Below are positions 19,435 to 31,955 of a DNA stretch of 64,000 bases, piece after piece. This stretch comes from Viola odorata (taxonomy: Eukaryota; Streptophyta; Magnoliopsida; Malpighiales; Violaceae): the NCBI GenBank assembly GCA_963691705.1, contig OY829540.1, positions 68,930,367 to 68,994,366 of the forward strand, written 5' to 3'. The position numbers and the translations under genes were made by a program. Below the pieces are notes generated by a model. It was not told the origin of the DNA and did no database searches. It saw only the letters and a program-made list of their open reading frames with translations. How positions within the stretch are numbered: position 1 is the first letter of the stretch; each line of letters starts with the position of its first letter.

Positions 19435-22093
19435 ATGGTAAGGATTAAGCAAAAAATAAAGAGCAAATTTCAATTTCAATCTTTTTATTACAAGTATTCA
19501 GTTTAATTAGTCATTTTTGTGCCAAGTTTCAGGGTAAATCTGCAAAGTCTCTTGTTGTGTGGATCTTGCTAGCTTTTGTTGAAGCTGTCACGGCTCAAAA
19601 GATATTTAACGTCCTAGCTTATGGAGCTTCTGCCAACGGGGCCACCGACCAATCTCAGGTACTACCATTTAATTATTTCACCAAGCGGTCCGTATTTCAT
19701 TTAATTAGAGGGATCTAAGTGTCAATAAAATAAGTACGTAGGGACTAAGGAGGGATTCCATAATTAATTATGTTCGTCTATTTTGGTCCTCATAATTTGT
19801 AGGCATTTTTAAAGACATGGAATGCTGCGTGTAATTCTTTGGGGACGCCGTCGGTGATCGTACCAAAAGGAAAGGCATTCTTACTTCAACCCGTAAATTT
19901 CACCGGTCCTTGCAAATCTAACATCACTTTTATGGTAAGATCAGTGATGGTATTAGCGGTAATATATGAGTATTACTATCAAAAATTCTAATTCCAACCG
20001 AAATCTAATGTGTGAAATTATTATAGTTAAAACGACTAGAAGGATGAGCTAATATCACCATAAAAAACTCAAACTCCGAGTCTCACCTCCGCTAATTATA
20101 TAAAAAAGAAATATAAAAGTGGCGATAGCCTCACCTAATCTATACATATTCATTAGTTTTAATTAATTATTTCTATGTTTTGTGGCAGCTGGCAGGGACT
20201 CTTATGCCTCCAAGAGGTCCAAAAGAATGGAAGCAAAGTGATGTATCAAGATGGATATATTTTAAAAGCATAGAAGGACTTACAGTGGATGGGGGTGGCA
20301 AGATTAATGGATGGGGAAAAGGCTGGTGGGATATCTCTTGTAGAGACCATCCTGGTCAGGTAATTACTCATATGCCCTCGTTGTTAATTAAGTTAATTAG
20401 TTTTCTACGTTAATTAATCAGGTTTATGTCTCTTAATTAACATACATAATTAACTCCATTTCTTAATTAACATAATTTTAATATTTTTAACAGGGATGCC
20501 TCATCGCCATGCCCACTGTAAGTAGCATTACACGCTTTTAAATACGAGTAATACTATACGTACTAATAAATTTGATTTAACTGATAGGATAAAATTTGAA
20601 TGATGCATTTTAATTATATTGGAAATTATATTTCGACAACTAAAATCAAACAAGCAAAAAATCATTTTTACGACGACTATATCCGACGAGAAGGAGCAAC
20701 AATCTTATAAATTAACACATCTTACATTTATTTTATTCTCAACAATGATTGATTGCGCAGGCTATTTTATTCCAAGACTGTAAGAACTTACATGTGCAAA
20801 ACATTGAAATAATGAATAGTCCACAAACTCATATCAGCCTGTTGGGAATCCATGGGGCTGAGCTCAAGTCTCTAAACTTGAACTCTCCCGAGATTAGTCC
20901 AAACACTGATGGAATCCACGTCCATCAAAGTGAAGATGTCACCATCAGCAACTCATCTATAGCTACAGGTAATCTCTAACGTTTCGATCTCCTCGAGCAT
21001 CCTTTTTGTTCCAAAACTTTCAAATAAGAGCCTAATCTACCGCACTATACAAAATCTGGTATGATTTAAGCAGGTGATGATTGTATTTCCATCGGAGATT
21101 CTACTCACCGTATTACCATTCTTGATATTGCTTGTGGACCTGGTCATGGTATAAGGTGAGTGGTATATTATAAACAAATACAAGATTTACTTCAAAATCA
21201 ATCTCAGATAATATGGTGCTTCCTTTTATAGTATAACACTAACAAAAGTTGCATCTAAAATTGTAAATTTAACTGGTTAATATACGTCATTTTTACGGCG
21301 TAAGATTATAAATTAGATCTCTAATATTGAAAACTACCCCTTCTCAGCATTGGCAGCCTTGGAAGAGGTGGAAGTGTGGTTGACGTTAATACTATAATTG
21401 TGACACGAGCAAACTTCAGTGGAACAACCAATGGTGCACGAATCAAAACATGGCAGGTATATATACCACATACTTATAAGATTTATTTGTTTCGTTAGAA
21501 TCTCCTAATTTATATTTCTATCTATCGGAAGGAAAAGAATCCAAAATGTAAATTGACTTAAGGAAGATTTTTATTTTTGCTTTTAACAGGAGGGAAGAGG
21601 AAGTGTCCAAAATGTCCATTTCTCTAATTTATTCTTCACAAAAGTAGAGAACCCGATAATTATCGATCAACATTATAGTAATTACTTTACTCCTTTTACC
21701 AACGTAAGTAACCTAAATCCATCCTTTTTACTTTGCAGAAAAATGTTAATTATAAGTAATTACAAGCTTATTTTCTTTATTGTATGCAAAAATATAATCT
21801 AATTACTTCAAATTAAGTTAAAATATTAATGTTTCTGATAATGAATTGAATTTGACCCAAAGAAACCAGGAGTGCATATAAACAACGTGACCTACTCTGG
21901 AGCAATTGGGACTTCAGCAACTGAAGTGGCAATCAACCTTAACTGCAGCAGCAATGTTCCATGCACCGCCATAACATTAGAGAACATCCAGCTCTCACCA
22001 TCAATTTCAAGGCATAATCTCAATTCTAGCTGCAACAACGCTCACGGTGTCTCTAAAGGAATTGTGAATCCCAGCTCGTGTCTTCTAACCTAG
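19435..22093 (+). CDS. Polygalacturonase (GH28 pectinase), intact, 10 exons
   Basis: Hydrolyses alpha-1,4-galacturonosyl links of pectin in the cell wall. Exons by GT-AG sites and frame: 19435-19437, 19533-19658, 19803-19934, 20189-20359, 20494-20517, 20761-20968, 21074-21155, 21348-21456, 21590-21703, 21863-22093; total 1,200 nt, 399 aa. Residues 1-23 form a secretion signal (VVWILLAFVEAVTAQ). All GH28 catalytic motifs are present: NTD (200-202), DD (223-224), GHG (245-247), RIK (281-283) and the conserved Tyr near 315. The first exon is the ATG alone followed by gtaagg; this start is inferred from the signal peptide it restores and the TATA box upstream. The last intron must end at aaag (21862), since the next AG gives a stop. 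Endo- versus exo-activity cannot be told. Confidence 0.9.
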
Positions 22094-22900
22094 ACGATAG
22101 AGACATGAAATCAATTTCGTTACGGAGGTTCTAATTTATGATTTTTAATTGTCATTTATAAATAAGTTATTATTGTAGTTATTTATCTTATTTTTTTATT
22201 TAAAAATTGCAATAAGGGTTCACAAGTTCGACAGTAATTGCTTACTTGTTGCCTTAATAAAAGGTGTAAAACAATGTAGGCAATCATAATAAAAGGTGTA
22301 AAAGAATGCGTTTATATATTAATATGTACTTTTAACAAATCTAACGATCTTTGGATAAGTCAAATCTCGTAATGTAAGAAATATAACAACATTTCTAACT
22401 TACTTTCCCAACCGTAAACTGAAACCTCAAATAGGGGGAACAAAATTCTAAAGCATGGGATTCAATCATATATTCTCTCCCGTCCTTTTTTTAGTTGTCG
22501 TTTTTTTAAGAAATGATTGTACCTATTTAGTTGTCATATTTAAATTTTTAAAATCATTTTTTAGTTAATGACAAAATTAACCTAAATAATTTTAAATTAA
22601 TCATTTTTTTAAGGAAAATTAAAGAGGACCGGTTGATAATTAATGAGGGCAGTTTAGTTAAAAATTATATAATAATTATAATCTAATAATTGTCTTGGTT
22701 ATCATGAAAAATAAAAAAAGCGACAATTAAAAAAGAACGGATGGAGTATATTTTATGATTTTGTAAGAACTTATATTTACACATAAGAAAATCAATGTTT
22801 AGTGGGTTCATGTATGCAAATATTATTTAGTTAAGAAATCAAAACAGAGATGGAATAACTTGGTATATATTATCTAAAAATAAAAGAAAAGGTGGGCGAA
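22050..22900 (+). repeat. PG-3'-end segment, copy 2 (parent-like copy)
   Basis: The 3' end of the intact PG plus its downstream flank, shared with copies near 16263, 33590, 34240 and 36757. It contains MITE family-A copy 2. Confidence 0.85.
22474..22746. mobile_element. Stowaway-like MITE, family A copy 2
   Basis: Ends tctctcccgtcc and, at the right, gaacggatggag followed by TA; inner ttagttgtcg as in the other copies. Confidence 0.75.
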
Positions 22901-22936
22901 TTGATATTTTTGGATAAAAAAAATAGATAATTTATA

Positions 22937-23197
22937 CTCCCTCCGGTGCGAAACAAACGTCGTTTTAGCATTTGCTTTTACTGTTTCGGCACGTATCTTA
23001 AAACGGTCGGTAGACTCACTATTTGAGACAATTTTGCCCCAATTTTTTTTCTGGAAAGTACGTTAAGGATTAACGTACGTTCACAAAAAATTTCGGATTT
23101 TTTTGGGGTCAAATAGTACCTTATCCGGCCTCCTCGATATGCGTTACCTACTGAATATTGGGATGCGAGGAAGTCATTTATTAGGAACCAGAGGGAG
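22937..23197. mobile_element. Stowaway-like MITE, family B copy 1
   Basis: Begins CTCCCTCCGGTGCG and ends ...CAGAGGGAG, with TA on both sides. The matching place in the paralogous segment near 35368 (aatttatatgatctag) lacks it, so the insertion and TA target are directly shown. Inner halves (tactatttgagac / gtcaaatagtac) make a long hairpin. Confidence 0.85.
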
Positions 23198-23199
23198 TA

Positions 23200-24457
23200 T
23201 GATCTAAACTGTTACTTGATCTAAAATTTCTTTATATGAGTATTTTGATATATTTTTTAATAGAAGTACTTTTAATATTTTTCATTTGTATGAAGTATTT
23301 ATGTGTATACTACACTATATAAAATTAAAAATAAACTATATTATAGTCTCGATTTTTTCGATTCGTAACTTTTCAAAATTCCGGTCCGAACGTAAGTTAT
23401 TTCCGATTGGATTTTAAAAAATCGTAAACCTCTCGTCTTATTAGTTCTAAGCCTGATTCGATTCTTACCACCTTCACAATTATAGTTATGAGGATACCAA
23501 GTCTAGTGCTCTATTAATTCATATGTTAAGTTAGAGTTTGAGAAAATAAAACAAAATTACAAGAGGGAATAACCAACAATGCTCAAACATTTTGCCATTG
23601 GTCAAAAGATAGTACACAATATTTTCATCTCTTCCAAATATGATCGTTATTGAAAGGGTAACTCTTTTAACATGATTTTTTTTTCTAATCATTTTTTTTA
23701 TTCTACTGTATTGATTTTCCATCCTAAAGCTTATATACTGTACTATATTATGATTTTGAAACACTTTTTATAACAGTTGCTACTCTTTTACCACATAAAA
23801 TGACAGATAGCATGATGTTCGAAAAGAAGAAGAGAGACCCTTAAAACCCGGAAACCTCGACAAGAGAGAAGAACATGAACAGCTGAATATTAGTCATAAT
23901 TATTACCCAGCAAATGATTACCCGGTAATAATTCTAAATAAATGGGTTAAGACCGGCAAATTTTAAACTTAATTTAGTTCGGCCCATACCACATAATTAT
24001 TCGAGCATAACTTATAGTGCCAGCCAGTGCAGTGAGGAGTAGTAATAAAGCTGCATTGTGCACTTGTGTATGTGGAATGAGGTAAGAAGAGCTGGAATAA
24101 TCAGTAACTGGTTTAATTAATTAACTAGAAAAAACATTGAATTAATTAGTTTTATAAATATTTTGATTTAAAATTTCTAATTAATTTTAAAAATAATATT
24201 TATTGGTTGATGATATTTTTTATAAATAAAAATCCACAGGCTAGCCCCACAATTGACCAACCCAAAGCTTAGAGCCATTATAGGATTAGGGCCTATTTTT
24301 TCGCTACTCAAACCTAATCTTGAGAGGGTAATAATCCGACCAGGTCCCGCCGACGCTTAGGTATAATCAATTGTAAACATTAATACATACAATTCACAAA
24401 AAAATAAATTGAAATGTATATTTAAAGAGTTTCTTAATTACAAGAATACTTTTAAAT
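23200..24457. other. AT-rich spacer between the PG gene and the Mutator-like element
   Basis: 23216-23410 continues the PG downstream flank shared with 35368-35572. The rest shows no gene; open frames here are short and unlike known proteins. Confidence 0.6.
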
Positions 24458-24699
24458 AGGTAAAAAGATATAAATGGCCTCTGAACTTTAATTAAATGAT
24501 TAATTTGGCCCTCGGACTATTTTTTTGTTTAATTACAACACAGCGAATCGAGCATTTTGACATAAATGACCCCTACCGTGATAGAAATCTGACGTGGCGA
24601 CGTTATCTTCCACGTCAGCCATGTTTCACTTGCCACATCGTCGAGCCTATGATGATATGGCGTGCCATGTCGTCGAGCCCACATCAGCATTAGTTTAAT

Positions 24700-24820
24700 A
24701 TTTCTTTTTTTTCTTTTCTTTCCTTTTTCTTTTCTTTTCTTTTCTTTTTTTCTTTCCTTTTCTTTTCTTTTCTTTCTTTTTCTTCCTTTTTCTTTTTTCT
24801 TCCTGCAAAATCAATTCCCA
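24700..24820. repeat. Pyrimidine tract (TTTTC)n
   Basis: Nearly pure T/C with a tttttcttttc period; it pairs with the purine tract at 25540-25715 as the inner part of the element's inverted repeats. Confidence 0.85.
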
Positions 24821-25364
24821 GAACAACTCTCCTCTTTTCTATTTCTATTCCATAATTAATTATTGCAGGTTACCTATTAACGTTTTTTCCCAAATTAATT
24901 CAAAGCCACCTCTACCAAATTAATTCAAAACCATTCTCTGCAAATTAATTCCTACAAATCTGCAAAATCAATTTCAAGCAACCCTCTACATTCTCCTAAA
25001 TTAATTCAAAACCACCTCTACCCAATTAATTCAAAACCATCCTCTACAAATTAATTCCAACCAATCTGCAAAATCAATTTCAACCAAATTGTCAAAATCA
25101 ATTTCAATCAATCTCACTTGCAAATTAAATCCATTCCAAGCTCCTGTAAAATAATTCAAGGGAACGAGTCATGTGGGAACGGATCAATATCCGCACTGAC
25201 CAGATAGTGAAGCAAATCGAAAACCATCAATTCTTTTCCAAGAAATCAAAAACAAGAAGAAGAGAGAAGATTTTATGAAAATTGGGCTCTGAAACTAAAC
25301 GAAAACCCTAAACCCTAAAAACCCTTGCTGGTATCCTTTTTCCTCTGACGGTGCGGCAATGAGA

Positions 25365-25535
25365 GAGCTGGGTGGAGGCTACGGATCTGGTCATGAAAAT
25401 AAAGAACAAGATCTGGAGGCTACGGATCTGGAGGCGGCAGTGGTGGAGGCTACGGATCTGGAGGCGGCGGTGGTGGTGGAGGCTACGGATCTGGAGGCGG
25501 CGGTGGCTATGGAGGTGGAGGTGGAGGTGGCGACG
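25365..25535 (+). other. Glycine-rich coding-like fragment inside the Mutator-like element
   Basis: Units of ggaggctacggatctggagg recur. In one frame they read GGGYGSGGGG repeats like the tail of glycine-rich RNA-binding or wall proteins. There is no RNA-recognition motif or start context. It may be a captured gene piece or only a GC-rich minisatellite. Confidence 0.5.
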
Positions 25536-26290
25536 GTGTGGCAAGTGAAAAAGGAAAAAAAGAGAGAAAAAGAAAAAGAAAGAGGGAGAGGAGAGGGCGG
25601 CACTGCATTGATGCAGCCCTGGAAGAAGAAAGAAATAAGGGAAAGAAGAAAAAGAAAGAAAAGGAAAGAAAGAAAAGGAAAAAAAAGAAAGAAAAGAAAA
25701 AGAAAAAGAAAAAAATAATTTATGACGTGGAGGTGTAAGGTGGCAAGATGCTGACGTGGCTCGACGATGTGGTAAGTGAAACATGGGTGACGTGGAAGAT
25801 AACGTCACCACGTCAGATTTCTGTCACAGGCACCATTATGTCAAAATGCTCGATTCACTGTGTTGTAATTAAACAAAAAAATAGTCCGAGGATCACAATA
25901 ATCATTTAATTAAAGTTCAGGGGTCATTTATATCTTTTTACCTTTTTAAATAAAAGAAGAAGAAGAATACAAGTAAAAACTTAGATAATTCAAGAGTTAC
26001 GTTGCTAGGAAACGGTTCATTGGTGAACACATGAAAAAGATCCCTTTCTTAAAGATCCCTCCCTGTATAAACCTCGCAAGAATTCAGCCAACACGAAGAA
26101 AAAGAAATATCAATCTCTCGCCATTTATTAGTACTGTTAAGTAATTATGCCTACAATGATTATTATAAATTCCCAAAAAAAAGTTAATGATGAAGAATAT
26201 ATATATAGGTATCATACATTCATAACAACTTCAAAGAACCAGTAATAAACACAAAACAAATTCCTTATCATTATCAATACCTTCGCCTGT

Positions 26291-29200
26291 CTACAGCCGA
26301 CGTCTTTTCCATTTTCCATTTTCAAATTTGTAGTGGAAAACTTGCAAGATGTGCTTCACTCTGGAATAGTCTTGGCCTCCTTTGGTTTGATAAATGCTGT
26401 TGATTAAATTTTCTGAAGAATTTCCGAGGTTGAGAGTCTGGAGTTCGAACAAATGCTCGATGCCAAATGGTACTTTCTCCAACAACTCACAACCTTTAAT
26501 AGTTAACACATTAAGATGAGGCATTGAACCCAGCTCCACTTCTATGCTCTGCAGGTTGGGCATATCCAAAAGGTCTAAACTCTTTAGCTTCTGAAACCCT
26601 TCACCCTTAAAATTCAATCTCTCTCCTTCGAAAAAAACGCCAAGGACAAGGTGCATCAAATTCGGGAAACCTTGAATAGATTCTAACACATTAGTACCAT
26701 CTTCCTTTAATTGACTTCCATATAAATCTAATTTTCTTAAGTTCTGAAGACAAGTTATCCACCGTGGTAGCATGTCTAACCTCCCTCTCAAGCGTAGCCG
26801 TTGTAAGGATTTGGGAGGAGAATTCATGTTTTTCAAATCTAAGATTCCTTCATCGCAACTCCATATATGCAAGCTGCAAAGGTTGGAAAGTTTTTCAAGT
26901 GAGGAACACAAAGCCATTCCGTCTTCTGCTCTTAAATCAAAGATTCCCAGTTTCCTCAATTGCTTAAGTTTACCTAACTCTCCAATCACAACACTCCCGT
27001 ACTTTGAGTCTACATTTATTGTGCAAAGCTCATGTAGAGAAAGTAAGGTTCCTATACCACAAACTGCACCAAACCCCCATACTCGTATTTCTATACCATC
27101 TAACTGATCTTCTCCGTACACTATGAGATGTCGCAAATGTTGGAGCTTTATAATTGTTTGAGGTAACCGAGTCACAAATGTGCGTTTGAGATTCAAAGTT
27201 TCTAAATTCTGCAGCTTCTCAATTGAAGTTGGAATCTTTGCCACGTTCGTCTCTCTTAAACTTAAATACCTCAAATGGTATAGTTTCACTATTCCTTCTG
27301 GAAATATATCCAGCTTGGTTCCTCTCAAATCCAACACTGTAAGCAACTTAGCGTCCCTACCAAGAGATATTAGAATGTCAGATGTGAATGCAACATCCTC
27401 AACACCAAACATAAGAATTGACCGCAATCCTGACAAGCTATTCACGATCTCATAATTTTCACTTGTTTCAATGCAATGAATGGACAATCGTCGCACTTTT
27501 TGATCATGCGCTACTAGTACTCTTTTGTTTTGTTCATTCGTTGATATTGCCACAAAGCTCTGTTGTTTTGCCTTGGAAAAGATGATTTCTCTAAGAATGT
27601 CGTGGACACGACAAGCTCGAATTGTATCCGTCTCATCTTTAGAAGCAACTTCAACTAAGCTTCTGCTGATGAGCTCATTGAGGTAGCTCTCACCAACCTC
27701 CTCCAATGTCCACCCTTCCTTTTCAATAACGAATCTTTCTGCAATCCATAGTCGGATCAACCTCTTGGTCTGAATTTTGTAATCCTCAGGAAATGAGGCC
27801 AAATACAAAGCACATGCTCTGAGATGGAATGGCAAATCATAGTAACTGAGCAACAATATCTTTTGTAAACTTACAAGCTTGCTGCTTCCTAATTCTCCAC
27901 CAAGATTGCGCCTCACCCGTTCCCACTCATTAACTCTGCCTTGGTCCTTTGTTGCCAACAAGCCTCCAATGGCCACAATGGCAAGGGGTAGTCCCTTGCA
28001 TCTTTCCACTATTTGTTCACAAGTACTTGCAAGATGGGAAGGACATTGATGCCCATAAAATGTCTTCTTGCAAAACAAAGTCCAAGAATCTTGCAATGAC
28101 AAGGCATCCAAGTGAAGAACTTCGCCTTTGAAATCTACGTGGGAAGCCGATGAAACTTGAGCAACTCTTGTTGTCAATATAACTCGGCTGCCATCACTGT
28201 TAACAAGAAAAGCCATAGTTTCAAATAATATACTATCGTATAAACACGAGATTTTATTACATTACTCAAAATATAATATTTATGTACTAGAATGCTCATG
28301 TTTAAAAATTCTAGCAACTCTAATTAGGTAGACTTCACACTTAACTTTCAATGACTTCAAAATTTTGATAAAAATAAGAGAACACAAAGTTTGATTGTAG
28401 GCATACCTATACTGGCTGTTCCGAGGGAGAGCATTTTTTATTGAATCCCATGCCTCTTCTTGCCACACATCATCGAAAACAAGCAAATGTCTATGGTGCT
28501 TGAGGAACTCTTTGATTATGCCTTTCAGCGCATTACTTGACATTGTTTCCATTTTTGGTGGTGCCGGTTGCATGATTTCTTCATATATCTTGTTTATTAT
28601 CTCCCGTAAGAGCTCCTCTAGTTTGAATAACTGTGAAACAGTGACCCAAACATGACAGTCAAAATGTTTCTTCACTCTAGCCTCATCATAGACTTGTTTA
28701 ACAAGAGTAGTTTTCCCCAAGCCACCCATCCCTTCCACCGAGATGACTTTCATCATTGGCTCCCCGTCAATCAGCCACTCAATTAGTTTTTCTTTGGAAG
28801 TGTCGATGCCAACAAGCTCACTTCCTTCTAGTAGGAGTGCATCACCTCGATGTTCACGCCACAAGTTTGAAGAACCAGAAGTTGAATCTTGATCTAGTTG
28901 GGTGCCTAATTCGTATCTCTTATAACTCTCACTAACATTGATGATCCTGGGTTTGATGTCTCTTATTTTGGAAGCAATTTGGTGACGGTATTTCACATTG
29001 AAATCAAAACAAAAAGAGCTTGTGAAGCAACCAAGGAATCTGCCCCTGCCTCGGCCATCGCGTGCCAACCAAAGCATGAATTCATCAAGAACATCTTCGA
29101 TGTCGAAAGCAATGTCCCTCACTTGATTCACCCAAACGGTGACTTGAGGCTTTTGTTCTTCCATCACCTCTGCAGCACGCAAGAAGGTTGTCATATGCTG

Positions 29201-29326
29201 CAGTTCGTCTCTGACATACTCTACATCTCCTCGAACCCCTCCCAACAAGTTCATCTCCTCCTTAAGGATGGCTCCTATCTTGGCAACTAAGAAGGATACC
29301 ACAGCTTCTGCCATATCTATAAACAT
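26291..29326 (-). CDS. CC-NLR disease-resistance protein, RPM1-like, complete
   Basis: Two exons, 29326-28407 and 28196-26291, join in frame (AG|T) for 941 aa; a second ATG at 29314 would give 937. Coiled-coil domain with DIEDVLDEF (75-83); NB-ARC with P-loop GMGGLGKTT (199-207), kinase-2 LLVFDDVW (281-288), RNBS-B GSRVILTTR (309-317), GLPL (375-378), RNBS-D with FPEDY (441-446); VHD at 504-506 in place of MHD; then about fifteen leucine-rich repeats to the basic end KWKRRRL. The intron falls between kinase-2 and RNBS-B. Expected to be an ATP-driven immune receptor at the plasma membrane or in the cytosol. No lesion is seen. It is the paralogue of the gene cut at 1-669. Confidence 0.93.
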
Positions 29327-30314
29327 ATTCGAACCGGATTAATTTTCCACCGGAAAAATCAAAAGAGATACTATCTATATATTCTACAAACATATAATTA
29401 GAACTACTGATGTAGAACTTGTGTATAATTTCACAAATCTAATTATAAAACCAGATCGACAAAGTATCAATCATATTTATGAAAAGAATTATATAAATTA
29501 AAAGTACCAATAATCAACCAAAATTAACTGCTCACCTTGTAAAGAAAAAAATTTAACACAAATCGTGGGCTCTCTTCCTCCTTATTCCTCTACTTGGTTA
29601 GCTTTAATTTTGTGGAAGAAGAAGTATTTTATATTTCCAGCCATCTTCCTCTTAGCTATTCCTCTCACAGAAGATCAAATCTTGGTATGGCTTCTGTGAA
29701 AAGAAAAGAAAAGTATAATGTCAAGCATCAAGCGTAGGATTGAAAAGAAAAGAAAAGTATAATGTCAAGCATCAAGCGTAGGTTCTATTCCAATGGCATA
29801 TAAAGGAAAGCAATTTGGCCTTGGGAATCACGCACACATGCATAAACAAGGAAGCCATGTACATAAACAAATAAAGCATGATGAAATAATAAATCAAAGT
29901 TACCCTCACCCCTTAAAGAAATTTTATTTAGCAAACTCGCTTAATTCGGAATTGGAAAAAAAAAAAAAAAAACTGGTTGTGAAAGAAAGCTAGCAGGAGG
30001 GAGTTAACGCAGCTGTACCAAGAAATTAAACATGGGAAAAAATATAGGTCTCTACTCACCAGAAATTTGAAGACGACTGACTGTACAAATAGAAACATTC
30101 TTAAGTTTTGTTTTAAATATATGAGTGGGTATATATGACTGTACAAAACTGCCATTAAATGAAATAACTTCTAGAAGCGTATTGCACCAAAACATCAACA
30201 CAATCGCTATCACACCTCAGTAAAAGCCAAAGTAGGAAGGCATAATTAGAAAATTGACTTGAAGACTTCCAAAGCATCAGTATATGAAAATATCACATAA
30301 CCCCTTAAATCTCC
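29327..30314. other. NLR promoter-side spacer, right copy
   Basis: No gene. A tandem pair tataatgtcaagcatcaagcg occurs at 29713-29780, shared with the left copy. About 60 bp around 29640-29700 are absent from the left. Confidence 0.6.
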
Positions 30315-31955
30315 CTAAGCAGTAGCAAAATCCCCGAAATGCACAGTTTCCCCTGCATTGTCCCCGTAAAACTGCCAACAAAATGTGAAGATTCTGGAAT
30401 AGAAAAATGGAAGGTAGTCGAAATCATCAGTGTTATCTGGATTCATTATGGCAGCAACAGCATGCCTTGCTGATTTTCGGGCTGCGTCCACATGCTCTAG
30501 CCTACGAGTCTCACCGAATACTTTGACTGGAGAGGCTGCAACATCCCCAATTGCATACACTGAGCTGTTACTAGTCTGCATTTTCCCATTTACTTTGATC
30601 CCTCCCTTCTCCAAAGTTAATTGCCCTTCAAAGAGGCTTGTGTTTGCACGTATCCCTATTGCAACAACAACCATGTCCGCAGGTAGGCAATTTCCATCTC
30701 TAAGATTAACAGCTGTAACCAGCAGAAATGAACTAATAAGGCCGAAGTAATGGATCCATTTTCTGGGAGAAACATCTCAATTGCAGGCATGCTGTGGAGT
30801 GTTATATTTACAGTAACTAGTATTATAGTTCTATCCATTATTTCCAAGAAACCTGCTGAGGTTCTTAGCATAACAGAGCTCAAGATAGATTCACTACCAT
30901 TGCAAAGCCACAGAAGAATTACCTTTCCATTGGAGTCGATATCAAAAGATGTTAAGACAGTTCCTTTTACGAAATCTACTCCTTTAGATTTGTAAAAATC
31001 TTCATAACAACTAGCAATCTTGGGCGTGAACTAGCGAGCCACTGCAAAGAGCAAGGGCATCAAAAACCATTATTCATATTTTTTGTGGGATTATGAATTA
31101 AAATCAGAGGCTTAGGATAAGAGTCCCATACATTGTGTGCTGGCAGAGAGCTAGTGTGGAATGGGGAAAAAAACAGAAATTCAACAGTTATTCAAGGAAG
31201 CAATTGGATAACTATAAACCATGAGATATTTGGGATCTTTTAATTTAAATTGTTTATCCTATCATACGAACACAGGTTTAAGCTCAGATTAGAACAAGGT
31301 ATTAGGACCACTTACTGCAATGTGCTTCTGGAAAAACCATAAGTCACATTTACTCTATTGGTGACCAAAGATGAAGCACACTCCATGCCTATGTAGCCAC
31401 CACCGATGATAACATCATTGCCACCAGCACAAGATTGCATCACATTGAAAAGCCTGTTTGGATCAGCTACATCACGTAAATAACAAACATTTTCGGCATC
31501 TGATCCAGTCACCCCAAATTCTTCAAGCTTCAAAGGCTACAAACAACAATTTCAGCCATCAATTATGGATGATGGAAGGCGTGACGAAGCTGCAAAGTAT
31601 GATAAGTTTCAGCCATCAAGCACAAATGGTATAACGAAGGAAAGGGGGAAAAGTGGTTAGCTCTCTGTTTCTCCTTGAAGTGTGAACTAAATTCACTAGA
31701 TCTAGAAATCAAGCAACTTCACTAAACACCACCAAACTAACAAACAATTGCCAATAAGGCCTAACAACAACATCTACCTAACTTAGGATATGCCTATACA
31801 TAGATGATCCAAACATTCATAAACATATTTTCGGCGACAGATGAAAAGTTCAATTGAAACACTTGAGAAGTAAGTAAGGACCATGGAGGATGCGAAATTT
31901 TACCTTCTGGAAGTAAATAACCTTTGCTCAATGCAGGTCTCTCATAAGGCGCAAC
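30315..31955 (-). pseudogene. MDAR: Monodehydroascorbate reductase pseudogene (right copy)
   Basis: Same exon set as 7020-8619: 31904-31955, about 31312-31545, about 30921-31040, and 30315-30720 with NTSLFEGQLTLEKGG, VYAIGDVA and RRLEHVDAARKSARHA. It lacks the same N-terminal and middle exons. Private lesions: TAG at 31031-31033 inside the ARLFTPK exon, a 1-bp insertion near 31340 after VTNRVNVT, and a lost AG acceptor (CTG instead of CAG) before the last exon near 30722. The C-terminal reading ends in a stop at 30315 well before the normal end. The last exon is better preserved than in the left copy, which has a 7-bp deletion. Confidence 0.87.

Larger units (their letters stand above)
24458..25943. 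mobile_element. Mutator-like element with long inverted repeats and internal captured-looking sequence
   Basis: Both ends are AGGTAAAAAGATATAAATG as inverted repeats, and homology continues inward for about 250 bp (24458-24710 against 25725-25943), then into a pyrimidine tract on the left and a purine tract on the right. An 8-bp duplication TTTTAAAT flanks it (24450-24457 and 25944-25951; a ninth base is near-matching). Long terminal inverted repeats with an 8-9 bp target fit MULEs. No transposase is encoded; the interior is unrelated sequence, including a glycine-rich stretch, as in Pack-MULEs. Confidence 0.8.

Noticed and set aside
25308..25811. Open frames of 119 and 167 codons on both strands in the Mutator-like element
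   Set aside because: They arise from purine/pyrimidine tracts and GC-rich repeats, and the amino-acid content is low complexity.
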